A stretch of 64,000 nt of DNA, from positions 1 through 64,000 of the forward strand of contig JAFRIG010000017.1 in NCBI GenBank assembly GCA_017432895.1, given 5' to 3'. Positions 51,991 through 61,013 of the stretch are shown here, piece after piece. Every line of letters starts with the position of its first letter. The stretch's first letter is position 1. Source of the DNA: Erysipelotrichaceae bacterium. Lineage in GTDB: Bacteria > Bacillota_I > Bacilli_A > Erysipelotrichales > Erysipelotrichaceae. The translations under genes and the position numbers were made by a program. The notes under the pieces were generated by a model. That model was not told the DNA's origin. It did not search any database and saw only the letters and a list, made by a program, of their open reading frames with translations.

Positions 51991-52755
51991 TGGATCATGG
52001 GCTATATTGTTCATCCGCACTTCCAGATAGATCTTCTCCATACAGGTATCGAAGTCATCTTCATGATAGTCGGTCGTCGCCAGATAATCTTTTATCGCTT
52101 CACCGATATCGTATTTGGCATAGATATATTCGCCATCATAGTCCTTATCGAAGATGAACTGTGGCCGATAATCGGGCATGCGGTAGTAAACGACATGGAC
52201 CGGGAAGCGGTGTGCGAAGAACAGTTCTCCCTTTTCCATTTGCACATATTGTCTTAAATATTCCGTCATCTCCTCATCGATCACAAAGAAGTCGTCATAC
52301 CTTAATTCCACCTGACTCTTATCTTCAGATAGAACGATATCCGTCTTTATGACCAAGCAGGTATTGAAGTACTCCTTGTATTTGACGGAAAGATAGATAT
52401 CGACCTTATCATTTCCAAAATCGACATCCAGTCCCACCTTGTCTATCGTCATCTCTTCAGGCAGACTTAGGATCTTTCCCATCGATTCTTCATTGACGAT
52501 CTCATAGAGATAATAGGCCGGTACCTTGTATTCGAAGATGTGATTTACTTTGTCGTAGTAGATATGGTCTTCAAACTTATTGTCGTCCTTTTCCTTGATC
52601 AGACTGTGATAGTCATAGACGAACTTATCGCTGTACTTATCGATATTGTTTACCCGCTTATAGGCATAGAAAATAAAACCGCCGGCTGCCAGGAAGATCA
52701 CTAGCAGCAGTATCAGCAGGAATTTTCCGAAACTGAATCTCTTTTTCTTTTTCAT
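51985..52755 (-). CDS. Hypothetical membrane-anchored protein
   Basis: About 256 residues. A basic N-terminus (MKKKKRFSFGKF) and a strong hydrophobic segment (LLILLLVIFLAAGGFIFYAY) anchor the protein, and the remaining 220 residues form an acidic, aromatic-rich extracellular part. I do not recognise the family. ATG 52755 is chosen because the signal anchor starts there. A GTG at 52791 would add 12 basic residues. Neither has a good ribosome site. The inverted repeat ACGGCG/CGCCGT (52768-52788) lies just upstream. The IS110 element sits beyond and may have cut the gene off from its promoter. Confidence 0.75.
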   Translation of the reverse strand: MKKKKRFSFGKFLLILLLVIFLAAGGFIFYAYKRVNNIDKYSDKFVYDYHSLIKEKDDNKFEDHIYYDKVNHIFEYKVPAYYLYEIVNEESMGKILSLPEEMTIDKVGLDVDFGNDKVDIYLSVKYKEYFNTCLVIKTDIVLSEDKSQVELRYDDFFVIDEEMTEYLRQYVQMEKGELFFAHRFPVHVVYYRMPDYRPQFIFDKDYDGEYIYAKYDIGEAIKDYLATTDYHEDDFDTCMEKIYLEVRMNNIAHDPN

Positions 52756-52800
52756 ATTAGTACCATTACGGCGCCTTTCTTTCGCCGTCACAAATAAGTG

Positions 52801-52812
52801 ATGAATAAATTT
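52801..52812 (+). repeat. Left inverted repeat of the IS110 element
   Basis: Exact reverse complement of 54477-54488. Similarity extends a few bases inward (TGTTG against ATTTG when reversed). AT-rich, so chance is not excluded. Confidence 0.5.
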
Positions 52813-53033
52813 GTTGTGTGCTTCTTTCTTTGATATCTTTAAGTTGAAGATATGTCCTGATTAGAGCACGTTGAGGTGAGCGGGTATTTTATCCCGTATA
52901 TTTATCAGTTGCCGTCATCCTTGCAAGCACAAACTAGTGAGATTTGAAGCTCGAACACTTATCATTGACAATCAGTTATTTTTGATTCGCCGGATGGCAT
53001 TCAGGATCATCTTCTAGAAAGGAGAATACCTGT
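52813..53033 (+). ncRNA. Candidate bridge-RNA region of the IS110 element
   Basis: Non-coding leader of the transposase. IS110-group elements encode a structured bridge RNA of roughly 170-200 bases here. Hairpins are visible: ATATCTT/AAGATAT (52833-52839 with 52847-52853), CGGG/CCCG (52881-52884 with 52893-52896), and AATCA/TGATT close to position 52975. A ribosome site AAAGGAG precedes the transposase ATG. I could not assign the target-binding and donor-binding loops, which need the target and junction sequences. Confidence 0.45.
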
Positions 53034-54350
53034 ATGTCATTTAAGATCGTCCGTTTCAACTGCTGCGGAATGGATGTGCATAAAGACATCATCGTTGCCA
53101 CCGTTGGCATTACCGATCATACGAGTCTGATTACTGATTATCATCAGGAATCATTCACGAGTCTTAATTCCGATTTATACAGACTCTGTGACTGGCTTGA
53201 CAGCTTTGAATGTAAGGAAGTCTGTATGGAATCAACCGGCAAGTACTGGATCCCGATATTCAATGTTCTGGAAGACCATGGAATCAAAGTCTGTCTGGCT
53301 CATCCCAAATACACAAAGGCAATCAAGGGAAAGAAGACCGACAAGAAGGATTCCAAGTGGATCTGTGATCTCTATAAGCACGATATGGTCAAAGGTTCAT
53401 TTATTCCGCCTAAGGCCATCAGAGCTTTAAGAGAGATTGCCAGATACTATCGCAAGCTTGTAGGAATGGATTCATCCGAATCCAACCGTTACCAGAACTG
53501 CATGAGTGTATCTAACTTAGGTATAGGATCCGTATTCAAAGATGTGAATGGCAAGTCTGCCTCCAGAATCATGGATGCGATCATGGAAGCGGAAGACGAA
53601 AGCTGTTTAAGCGATGAAGACATCCTGAAGCTGGTTCATTCCAACTGCAAAAAGAAAGACAAGGTTCTCGATGCGATCAGGGGAGCTCATATTGAATCTG
53701 ACACCAAGTTCAAGATCAAAGTGATCTCAATGCATAAAAAAGAACTGGCCAACCATATCGAAGCGTGTCTGACTGAGATGTTCAAACGTGCACAGCCTTA
53801 TTTCGACCAGTTCATCCACATCACGGAGATCACTGGAATCTCGTTGATCTCCGCTATACTCATTATATCGGAAATCGGTGTGGATATGTCGGTCTGGGAG
53901 AACGCCAGGCAGCTGTGCTGCTGGGCAGGTCTTACCCCGGCCAATAACGAATCTGCAGGAAAGAAGAAATCCGTACGCATCAGTAAGGCAGGACAATATC
54001 TCAAGCCTTTACTTGTACAATGTGCCCTGGCTGCGATCAAGAATCCGAAGGGATATTTTGGAATCAAATATCGAAGGATCAAAAAACGCAGAGGACACAA
54101 GAAGGCCATTATTGCCGTTGCCAGAATGATGTTGATCTGTATCTATCACATGATACTGACCGGAGAATCATTCAAACCATCCGACTATGATGAACTGATG
54201 AATCCTAATCCTAAGCATTTCAAAGAACTGAGCGTATCTGACGCCATTGATTTCTTAAAAGAAAAAGGCGTAGACATCGAAACAATCAAAGCAGCCTATT
54301 CAAATACAGACCCACCGCCCAAACAAACGATAAGTGTACAAACTGCCTAA
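53034..54350 (+). CDS. IS110 family transposase
   Basis: A 438-residue recombinase with both family domains. The N-terminal DEDD/RuvC-like domain has CGMDVHKDIIVATVG near residue 12, CMESTGKYWIP near 63 and KGKKTDKKDSKWICDL near 98. The C-terminal Tnp domain has ITEITGISLISAILIISE near 263, AGLTPANNESAGKKKS near 300 with the conserved catalytic Ser, and RISKAGQYLKPLLVQ after it. Length is at the upper end of the family (300-450). No frameshift or stop is present, so the gene looks intact and could be active. AAAGGAG lies 12 bases before the ATG. Confidence 0.96.
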   Translation: MSFKIVRFNCCGMDVHKDIIVATVGITDHTSLITDYHQESFTSLNSDLYRLCDWLDSFECKEVCMESTGKYWIPIFNVLEDHGIKVCLAHPKYTKAIKGKKTDKKDSKWICDLYKHDMVKGSFIPPKAIRALREIARYYRKLVGMDSSESNRYQNCMSVSNLGIGSVFKDVNGKSASRIMDAIMEAEDESCLSDEDILKLVHSNCKKKDKVLDAIRGAHIESDTKFKIKVISMHKKELANHIEACLTEMFKRAQPYFDQFIHITEITGISLISAILIISEIGVDMSVWENARQLCCWAGLTPANNESAGKKKSVRISKAGQYLKPLLVQCALAAIKNPKGYFGIKYRRIKKRRGHKKAIIAVARMMLICIYHMILTGESFKPSDYDELMNPNPKHFKELSVSDAIDFLKEKGVDIETIKAAYSNTDPPPKQTISVQTA

Positions 54351-54476
54351 GCAACTGTTTCAAACAAATTGATAAACGATATAATCAACAAGGTTAAAAC
54401 CTGCCGATCTGTAAAAAGATATTTTAGTATTGCCTCTGATACGTGTTTTACACAGAATCAGAATACCCGTTCAAAT

Positions 54477-54488
54477 AAATTTATTCAT
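54477..54488 (-). repeat. Right inverted repeat of the IS110 element
   Basis: Exact reverse complement of 52801-52812. It is followed directly by a T run that precedes the terminator of the BMP-importer operon. Bases 54351-54476 between the transposase stop and this repeat show no gene. Confidence 0.5.
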
Positions 54489-54500
54489 ATTTTTTCCATA

Positions 54501-54530
54501 GTAAAAGCCGGCCTAAAAGACCGGCTTTGT
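54501..54530 (-). terminator. Terminator of the BMP-importer operon
   Basis: AAAGCCGG (54504-54511) and CCGGCTTT (54521-54528) pair perfectly around a nine-base loop. On the minus strand the arm ends in TTTTAC. It lies 17 bases past the last permease gene and directly beside the IS right end. Confidence 0.87.
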
Positions 54531-54544
54531 GATAAAAGATAAAA

Positions 54545-55501
54545 CTAACGCTGCGACTTGTCGTAAGGCTGACCGGAAGCTTTCGGCGAATGGTCATGTT
54601 TGGACGTGACGGCCAAAGCGATCAGCGTGACGATGAACGGCAGGCTCTTATAGAAGGCCGCCGGCAGACCCAGATTGTTCAAGAGCGGAATACCCGAATA
54701 GGCATTGGCGATGGTCTTACAGAAAGCAAAGAATGCCGCCGCACCTAATAATGGGATCGAACGCCACTGACCGAAGATCAGAACCGACATGGCCAGATAG
54801 CCGTAACCGCCGACGGTTTGCGAATAGTGGGTCGCGACCGGAATGATGTACATCAGACCGCCCATTCCGCCGATGAAACCGGCGATGATCAAAGCGGCAT
54901 AACGGTAACGCTGAACATTGACACCCAGCGATTCGGCAGCCTGCGGATTCTCGCCACAGGCACACATCCTTAAACCGAATCTGGTCTTGCTTAAGACGAT
55001 GGCCGAGATCACAAAGATCGCGATACCGATGAAGTTGGTGATGTAGGTCCTGGTGAAAAACATCTGACCAAGGACCGGAATATCGCCTAAAACCGGGATC
55101 TTTTCGATCAGGAAATCGTTTCTGATCGAAAGGTGTTCCGAACCGTTCTGCAGCACTCTGGCAAAGAAGACACAGAAGGCCGGAGCGAAAGTATTCATCG
55201 CCATACCGACGATCGTCTGATCGGCATTGAGGTTGATGGAAGCCACTGCCAGTAACAGCGTCAGCAAGACACCCATCACCCCCGCAAAAAGCAAGGCGAT
55301 AATCAGTCTCAACTGTCCGGCGACGACACCATCCAGCCATTGCAGACACAGAACGCCCCACATGCAGGACCAGACCATGACGGAATCAAGACCCATATGG
55401 ATGACACCGCTGCGTTCCGAGAACATGCCGCTGACCGAAACGACCAGAAGCGGGATGAAGAAATACATGAAATATCTGGCAATAAAGTAGAACATTTCCA
55501 T
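54545..55501 (-). CDS. BMP-family nucleoside ABC permease, NupQ/YufQ type
   Basis: A 318-residue permease with eight or more hydrophobic segments. SGMFSERSGVIHMGLDSVMV near residue 24 is the mark of this class, INLNADQTIVGMAMNTFAPA near 89 and FGLRMCACGENPQAAESLGV near 178 are further family stretches. With the neighbouring permease it forms the channel of a nucleoside importer energised by the double ATPase. A GGAGAGGAG site in the end of the previous gene precedes the ATG. It is the last gene of the operon. Confidence 0.95.
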   Translation of the reverse strand: MEMFYFIARYFMYFFIPLLVVSVSGMFSERSGVIHMGLDSVMVWSCMWGVLCLQWLDGVVAGQLRLIIALLFAGVMGVLLTLLLAVASINLNADQTIVGMAMNTFAPAFCVFFARVLQNGSEHLSIRNDFLIEKIPVLGDIPVLGQMFFTRTYITNFIGIAIFVISAIVLSKTRFGLRMCACGENPQAAESLGVNVQRYRYAALIIAGFIGGMGGLMYIIPVATHYSQTVGGYGYLAMSVLIFGQWRSIPLLGAAAFFAFCKTIANAYSGIPLLNNLGLPAAFYKSLPFIVTLIALAVTSKHDHSPKASGQPYDKSQR

Positions 55502-55502
55502 A

Positions 55503-56627
55503 CTATCTTAGCTCCTCTCCCGTAACTTTGTTTATTTCCTTCTTCTGCTTGATCAGCTGCTTTTCGATCATCTGTTTTAAGAACAGCGAGAAAGCTGCGA
55601 AATAGATGATGACGGAAGTGATGACATTGACGATCTCCCTTTGGAAACCGAATATCTGCATGTAGTTGCCGCCGACCGTCAAAAAAGCCAGAAACAGCGA
55701 AGCGAAAATCGAACCCAATGGCGAGTTGTTGGCCAGACAGCAGACGGCGATACCGTTGAAGCCTTCGGCTGCCAGCTGTTCCTTCATGGTGATGTAAGTA
55801 CCGGAAACAGACAAATGCGTCAGGCCGCCGCCCAGACCGCACAGGGCTCCGGACAACAGGATCGAGACCATGATGTTGCGCTTGGACTTGATACCCGCAT
55901 ATCTTGAGGCTTCGGCATTCTTGCCGCAGGCCTTGAGTTCATAACCAAGCTGTGTCTTTTCGATCAGCACCCAGGCTAAAATCGCAAAGATGATGGCGAT
56001 CAGGATGCCGATATCTGCCGTCTTGTTGCCGGTGATGGCCGGCATGAAAGCCTGCGGGAGCTTGCATTGGGCGGGAACGGCCTTGGTCTGACCCTTCATC
56101 GCATCGTAGCAGTAATCGTTGATCCAGTGCATCATGTAGTACATCTCGATGTAGTTGAACATGATGGTACCGATAACGACGTTGACATTGAAATAGGCTT
56201 TTAAGATGCCCGGAATTAAAGCCCAGGCCGCTCCGGCGATGATCGAAACGATCAGCGGAACTATCCAGGTCAAAGGCTTAGGCAGATCCTTGGAGAAATA
56301 CAGAGAAGTAAGGATGGCCGCCAAAGCACCGACCGAATACTGGCCCGGTCCGCCGATATTGAAGATACCGGCCTGGAAAGCCAGACACATCGCCACACCG
56401 GTACAAAGGATCGGGGTCGCGAAATAGAATAAGGTACCGAGGTTCTTGATGCCGCCCATCTGGAAACCGCCGGTGATCAGCGTCGTAAACGCCGGAACAC
56501 CCTTGGCCGGATTGGAGATCATCAAAACGATAAATGCGATGATCAGACCGCCGACTATCGCGATCAGAGATGACAGTAAGCCGGTATGATCGGAGATATT
56601 GAATTTCTTCCTGGTCTTTACACTCAT
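55503..56627 (-). CDS. BMP-family nucleoside ABC permease, NupP/YufP type
   Basis: A 374-residue permease, the longer partner. LFYFATPILCTGVAMCLAFQ and AGIFNIGGPGQYSVGALAA near residue 83 are the class signature, and GYELKACGKNAEASRYAGIK near 230 is the loop equivalent to that of its partner. It overlaps the ATPase gene by four bases (ATGA). Related systems import uridine, guanosine and other nucleosides (B. subtilis NupNOPQ, L. lactis BmpA-NupABC). Confidence 0.95.
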   Translation of the reverse strand: MSVKTRKKFNISDHTGLLSSLIAIVGGLIIAFIVLMISNPAKGVPAFTTLITGGFQMGGIKNLGTLFYFATPILCTGVAMCLAFQAGIFNIGGPGQYSVGALAAILTSLYFSKDLPKPLTWIVPLIVSIIAGAAWALIPGILKAYFNVNVVIGTIMFNYIEMYYMMHWINDYCYDAMKGQTKAVPAQCKLPQAFMPAITGNKTADIGILIAIIFAILAWVLIEKTQLGYELKACGKNAEASRYAGIKSKRNIMVSILLSGALCGLGGGLTHLSVSGTYITMKEQLAAEGFNGIAVCCLANNSPLGSIFASLFLAFLTVGGNYMQIFGFQREIVNVITSVIIYFAAFSLFLKQMIEKQLIKQKKEINKVTGEELR

Positions 56628-58162
56628 GCCTGTTTCTCCTCTCTCTTGACACCGGCCATATACAAGCCCATCTCTTCGACCGAAACGACTTTCGGATCGA
56701 GGTTGCCCATGATCTCGCCTTCAAACATGACAATGACGCGGTCGGCGACGTCCATGACTTCATCGAGTTCAAATGACATCAGCAGGACCGCCTTTCCTTC
56801 ATCACGCTGTTTGACCAGTTCCTTATGGATGAATTCGATAGCCCCGACATCCAGACCCCTGGTCGGCTGAACGGCGACCAAAACTTCAGCGTTCTGGTCG
56901 ATCTCACGGGCGACGATCGCTTTCTGCTGGTTACCGCCCGACATCGAACGGGCCATCGTGATCTTGCCCTGACCGGAACGGATATCAAAACGATCGATCA
57001 GTTCATCGGCATAGGAATCGAATTTGTTGAATTTGAGGAAACCTGTCTTGGAAACGAATTCAGGCTTGAAGTAGTTCTTTAAAGCGAGGTTATAGGACAG
57101 CGGATAATCCAGGATCAGACCGTATTTGTGACGGTCTTCCGGGATATGCGACATGATCAGGTTCCTGTCCCTGATCGACTTGCCGGTATAATCGATACCG
57201 TTGATCTCGATCTTTCCCTCGTCGATCGGCATGATACCGGTCAGACCGTAGATCAGTTCGCTCTGCCCGTTGCCGTCGATTCCGGCGATCGCCAGGATCT
57301 CACCCTTTCTGACGGAGAAGGATACGTCGTTGACGACCTTTTTCTTGGTCTCGTCGTTGATCATGGTCAGATGTTCGACCTTCAAAACCTCTTCGCCGGG
57401 CTGAGCCGGTTTCTTTTCGACGTGGAAACTGACTTCCCTGCCGACCATCAGTTCACCCATCTGGGTGGTGGTGGTATCGGCCGCATTCAAAGTATCCACC
57501 AGACGTCCGCGGCGCAGGATGGTGACCCTGTCCGATACTCTCTTTATTTCCTCGAGCTTATGGGAGATGAACAGGATCGTATGGCCTTCTCTGGCCAGAC
57601 CCTTCATGATCTCCATGAGTTCGTCGATCTCTTGCGGAGTCAAAACGGCAGTAGGCTCATCGAAGATCAGTATTTCTGCTTCACGATACAGCATCTTTAA
57701 GATCTCACAGCGCTGCTGCTGACCGACCGTGATGTTTTCGATCAAAGCATCCGGGTCCACAGCCAGACCGTATTTCTGGGAAAGCTCCACTACCTTCTTG
57801 CGGCAGCTGTCCATATCCAGGAAGGGTCCCTTCAAGGTCTCACTGCCTAATATAATGTTCTGTAAAACCGTATAATTCTGGACCAGTTTGAAGTGCTGGT
57901 GCACCATACCGATACCAAGCTCGGTCGCCACGCGCGGGTTGGTGATCTTGACTTCTTTTCCCCTGATGGCTATCGTGCCTTCTTCAGGCGTATACATACC
58001 AAAAAGCACACTCATCAGCGTCGACTTGCCCGCACCGTTTTCCCCAAGCAGGGCATGGATCTCTCCTTTGCGGATATCCAGGCTGATGTCGTTGCAGGCG
58101 ATGATGCCCGGGAACCTTTTGGTTATGTGACGGAACTCGATAATGTTTTCCGTTTTTTCCAT
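56624..58162 (-). CDS. BMP-family nucleoside ABC transporter ATPase (two ATPase domains)
   Basis: A 512-residue tandem ATPase. The N-terminal half has Walker A LLGENGAGKSTLMSVLFG near residue 36 and VGQQQRCEILKML near 146. The C-terminal half has IAGIDGNGQSELIYGLTG near 292, which is the degenerate second Walker A, and MSGGNQQKAIVAREID near 408. It belongs to the same class as RbsA/YufO. It is encoded between the lipoprotein and permeases, and its partners decide the substrate class, here nucleosides. Confidence 0.95.
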   Translation of the reverse strand: MEKTENIIEFRHITKRFPGIIACNDISLDIRKGEIHALLGENGAGKSTLMSVLFGMYTPEEGTIAIRGKEVKITNPRVATELGIGMVHQHFKLVQNYTVLQNIILGSETLKGPFLDMDSCRKKVVELSQKYGLAVDPDALIENITVGQQQRCEILKMLYREAEILIFDEPTAVLTPQEIDELMEIMKGLAREGHTILFISHKLEEIKRVSDRVTILRRGRLVDTLNAADTTTTQMGELMVGREVSFHVEKKPAQPGEEVLKVEHLTMINDETKKKVVNDVSFSVRKGEILAIAGIDGNGQSELIYGLTGIMPIDEGKIEINGIDYTGKSIRDRNLIMSHIPEDRHKYGLILDYPLSYNLALKNYFKPEFVSKTGFLKFNKFDSYADELIDRFDIRSGQGKITMARSMSGGNQQKAIVAREIDQNAEVLVAVQPTRGLDVGAIEFIHKELVKQRDEGKAVLLMSFELDEVMDVADRVIVMFEGEIMGNLDPKVVSVEEMGLYMAGVKREEKQA

Positions 58163-58190
58163 ATCATTATCCTTTCATAAATAAAGGCAA

Positions 58191-58214
58191 GGAGGTGCAC
58201 TGACGCGCACCTCC
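58191..58214 (-). other. Stem-loop between the BMP lipoprotein and ATPase genes
   Basis: GGAGGTGC (58191-58198) and GCACCTCC (58207-58214) form a perfect eight-base, GC-rich stem with an eight-base loop, without a clear T run. Such hairpins behind binding-protein genes commonly protect the upstream message and give higher binding-protein expression. Confidence 0.7.
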
Positions 58215-58239
58215 CACTTAAAACGATCAACAGATGATC

Positions 58240-59415
58240 TTACTGCTCGAAGTAAGTTACCGCAACGTACTTGTAGCCGTCAACAGGAGCACCGTTGACA
58301 CCGTCGACTTCCGTCGGCAGCGTGTCATGAACAGCGATTACCTGCTGCTTGACAGCGTTGTATTCTTCTTCCGTGAAGCTGTTCCAGTTCTCAGCTCTGT
58401 AAGGAGCCAGGATAGCACCGTCTTCCTTGGCACCGAGTCTGATCAGACCGGCATCCGTGTAAGCGGACCATTCAGCACCGCCGGCATAAGCAGCCTTGAC
58501 GGCTCTGTAGATCGTGATCTCCAGATCCTTCATAGCCGAAGTGACGAATAACGGCTCATTTTCCGCACCGTCAGCAGCTCTGGTGAAGTATTCATCGGTA
58601 TCGACACCGACGATCTTTCTGTTCTCACCGTCTTTAGCAGCCTGGATGACCGAGTTGACGATCGTACCGCCGCAGGAGAAGATGATCTCCGTACCGTTGG
58701 TATACCATTCGGAAGCTCTGGTAACGATATCCGGAGAAGCATCGAATGTACCGGTATAGAAGTACTTCATTTCGATAGCGCCTTCAGCCAGACCCAGCTC
58801 TTCAGCAGCGTCCTCGGCACCCTCGATGAAGCCGTAACCGAATCTGACGACAGCCGGAACAGCCATACCGCCTAAGAAGGCGAGTTTTCTGTAACCGTCT
58901 TTAACGACAGCATAACCGGCCATGTAGCCGCAGTCCTGCTCAGCGAAAGTGATCATCGCCAGGTTGTCCTGATGATCGAGTGAATCATCGACACCATCGT
59001 AGTCGTAGTCGATGTTGTAGAGGTCATCGGCATCGACGAAGATGACTTTTACATCAGGATAGTTAGGAATTTCCTGGCAAAGTGCCGCATCCCACAGGAA
59101 GCCGACAGCGACCAGGACATTGGCTGACATCTGATTGACAGCCTGCTCGAAGATGGTCGTTCTCGATGCGTCATCGGAACCCGCCGGCTGCAGATAAGTA
59201 TACTTTAAGCCGTTCTCTTCGCAATAGTCTCTGATACCATAGAATGAGTGCTCGTTGAAGCCGCCATCATAAATGGAACCGAGGTCTGCCAGGAAGACGA
59301 CATCGTAGTGTTCGTCACTGCTGGCCGGAGTAGTCTCGCTTTCTTCCTTCTTGCCGCAGCCGAATAAGCTGCAAACCAGCAGAAGAGCGAGAGCTAACGT
59401 AAGAAATTTCTTCAT
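58240..59415 (-). CDS. BMP-family nucleoside-binding lipoprotein
   Basis: A 391-residue lipoprotein of the basic membrane protein (PnrA/Med/BmpA) family. The signal peptide ends in the lipobox CSLFGC, so the Cys near residue 20 is lipidated. VVFLADLGSIYDGGFNEHSF near residue 37 is the family opening that lines the nucleoside site. NVLVAVGFLWDAALCQE near 100 and IIFSCGGTIVNSVIQAAKDG near 250 follow. The start at 59415 is set by AAGGAG. An upstream in-frame ATG at 59457 would put the signal peptide behind a charged extension. It is the first gene of the importer operon. Confidence 0.93.
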   Translation of the reverse strand: MKKFLTLALALLLVCSLFGCGKKEESETTPASSDEHYDVVFLADLGSIYDGGFNEHSFYGIRDYCEENGLKYTYLQPAGSDDASRTTIFEQAVNQMSANVLVAVGFLWDAALCQEIPNYPDVKVIFVDADDLYNIDYDYDGVDDSLDHQDNLAMITFAEQDCGYMAGYAVVKDGYRKLAFLGGMAVPAVVRFGYGFIEGAEDAAEELGLAEGAIEMKYFYTGTFDASPDIVTRASEWYTNGTEIIFSCGGTIVNSVIQAAKDGENRKIVGVDTDEYFTRAADGAENEPLFVTSAMKDLEITIYRAVKAAYAGGAEWSAYTDAGLIRLGAKEDGAILAPYRAENWNSFTEEEYNAVKQQVIAVHDTLPTEVDGVNGAPVDGYKYVAVTYFEQ

Positions 59416-59515
59416 TTTTTCTCCTTCTTTCTTGTTTTTATGATCTGCATACATCAAAAAAGCTTTCTTTTGATCATCTCAATTCTGCTTCTTCAATGTC
59501 TGCATACCTAATTTG

Positions 59516-59545
59516 ATTTTACCATCCTTTTTTGCATATGTACAA
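59516..59545 (-). promoter_or_regulatory. Promoter of the BMP-importer operon
   Basis: On the minus strand TTGTAC (59540-59545) and TAAAAT (59516-59521) lie 18 bases apart, about 100 bases before the lipoprotein ATG. The leader downstream contains TATGCAGA twice (near 59502 and 59447) and an AAAGAAAGCTTTTTT near-palindrome, possible regulator sites. Confidence 0.65.
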
Positions 59546-59562
59546 GTGGCTTTAAGACAGCC

Positions 59563-60207
59563 CTATGCCTTCCAGGGACCCAGTTTTGTACAATACGCCA
59601 TGGTTTTATCCAGCGCCTTATCCAGGATAAAACCGGTCAGAAAGACCCCTGCCAGGGTACCTACACCCACAACACCGCCCAGGATAAAACCGATGATAAA
59701 GAATAAGCCGTCCGATATCATCTGCGCATAGCTGATATCGATATGGAAGTATTCATTGAGAAATAGCGGGATGAACTGGAAACAGCCGACCCCCATTTGA
59801 CAACCTATGCCCATACCATAACCGATCCCTGTTGTGATCAGACCGACGATCAGGATCACGACTCTCATATATAGTGAAGTGCTTTCTAAAGGAAAAGCCG
59901 TTCTCACCAGAGTCTCGAAGACATCGATCAAAGGTCCGCCGATCACTACTCCCAACAAAGTCCCGGGACCCAGATGTTTTCTTATAAGCAAGAAGATCAG
60001 GATGGCCTGAATGACGTTGCAGATGGTGGAGATCGTGCCATAGGAAAGGCCAAACCTGCCGTGCAAACCATCCACAAAGACCGAGATCGGATCGGTCCCC
60101 AGTCCGCAGGCATAGTAACAGCCGATCCCCAGTTCCGAGATCATGGTCGCCAGAAAGCTGATGAAAAAGCGTACCCAAAAAGAGCGCCAATCAATGACTT
60201 TCATCAA
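59563..60207 (-). CDS. YczE/YitT-type integral membrane protein
   Basis: A 214-residue protein with about five or six hydrophobic segments. GIGCYYACGLGTDPISVFVD near residue 28 and FGLSYGTISTICNVIQAILI near 52, and later LGGVVGVGTLAGVFLTGFIL, match the YczE/YyaS group, whose function is mostly unknown. The start overlaps the upstream phosphorylase stop (TGATG). Its position at the end of a nucleoside phosphorylase run and just before the importer suggests a role in moving a nucleoside or base, but this is inferred from context only. Confidence 0.82.
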   Translation of the reverse strand: MMKVIDWRSFWVRFFISFLATMISELGIGCYYACGLGTDPISVFVDGLHGRFGLSYGTISTICNVIQAILIFLLIRKHLGPGTLLGVVIGGPLIDVFETLVRTAFPLESTSLYMRVVILIVGLITTGIGYGMGIGCQMGVGCFQFIPLFLNEYFHIDISYAQMISDGLFFIIGFILGGVVGVGTLAGVFLTGFILDKALDKTMAYCTKLGPWKA

Positions 60208-61013
60208 TGATCCCTGAGATCCTTTAGATCCTCAAGGCCATCGATGATCTCGATCGCCCGCAAAGTGATCTTACTCATCAGTTCGACCTTTTTGGCGTAA
60301 TCGTCTTTATTGCTGGTGGACATCGAACCGTAGTTATTACCCAGATAATCGCCACACATCAGGATAGTCCCTGCTCGGATACCGCCTAAAAGCGAAGCGA
60401 CGGTAAACAAGGCAGAAGACTCATTCTCCACCGCCAGAGCTCCGGCATCTTCCCAGACTTTGACTCTTTCCAGGTATCCTTCATGAGCACCCGGCGATTC
60501 CATATAGAAAGAGTCGTGGCTTCTGACGATCCCTAAATAGGGTTTTACGCCATATTCCAGACAGGCCTGACGCAACGCCGAAACGACATCCACATCCGCC
60601 ACAGCCGGATACTCCAATGGGATATACTCTTTGGAAGCTCCTTCACCTCTGATGGCTCCGGTCGCGATCACGAAAGCATCGCTTGGCAGATTGGGTTGCA
60701 ATGAGCCGGCCGTACCCATCCTGATCATCGTCTTGACCCCCAGATGTTTGAGCTCTTCGACCGCGATCGAAACGGCCATGGCTCCCATGCCGGTACACAT
60801 GATCGACAAGGGAACGCCATGATAGGTTCCCGTATAAGTCGGATTGCCCCTGGATATAGCTACCAGTTTTGCCTCATCGAAGTATTTGGCGACCATCTCG
60901 CATCTGCCGGGATCGGCCGGCAGGATGAAGTGCTTGCCGCAATCATTTTCATCCAGGCCGATATGCCACATCTTACCCTCAGCGTTGGTCAGTTTTGCCG
61001 ATCTATATTTCAT
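60204..61013 (-). CDS. Nucleoside phosphorylase, third of three tandem copies
   Basis: A 269-residue PNP/UDP-family phosphorylase that splits nucleosides with phosphate to base plus ribose 1-phosphate. ILPADPGRCEMVAKYFDEA near residue 30 (PGDP-like phosphate loop), MCTGMGAMAVSIAVEEL near 70, RMGTAGSLQPNL near 97 and AVENESSALFTVASLLGG near 195 are the uridine phosphorylase pattern. The usual P-G-D-P reads P-A-D-P here. It overlaps the previous phosphorylase by 11 bases. It is a distant paralogue of the two phosphorylases encoded upstream. Confidence 0.92.
   Translation of the reverse strand: MKYRSAKLTNAEGKMWHIGLDENDCGKHFILPADPGRCEMVAKYFDEAKLVAISRGNPTYTGTYHGVPLSIMCTGMGAMAVSIAVEELKHLGVKTMIRMGTAGSLQPNLPSDAFVIATGAIRGEGASKEYIPLEYPAVADVDVVSALRQACLEYGVKPYLGIVRSHDSFYMESPGAHEGYLERVKVWEDAGALAVENESSALFTVASLLGGIRAGTILMCGDYLGNNYGSMSTSNKDDYAKKVELMSKITLRAIEIIDGLEDLKDLRDH

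Larger units (their letters stand above)
52801..54488 (+). mobile_element. IS110-family insertion element
   Basis: A 1.69-kb segment with one IS110 transposase gene, bounded by 12-base perfect inverted repeats ATGAATAAATTT (52801-52812) and AAATTTATTCAT (54477-54488). The IS110 family usually lacks true terminal repeats and makes no target duplication, so these boundaries are provisional. The longer non-coding part (about 220 bases) is on the left of the transposase, as in the IS110 group (IS621-like) rather than the IS1111 group. It separates the 51985-52755 gene from the BMP-importer operon and disrupts no recognisable gene. Confidence 0.7.

Noticed and set aside
58191-58214. The stem-loop after the BMP lipoprotein gene as a full terminator.
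   Set aside because: No T run follows on the minus strand, and the downstream importer genes have no other promoter that I can see.
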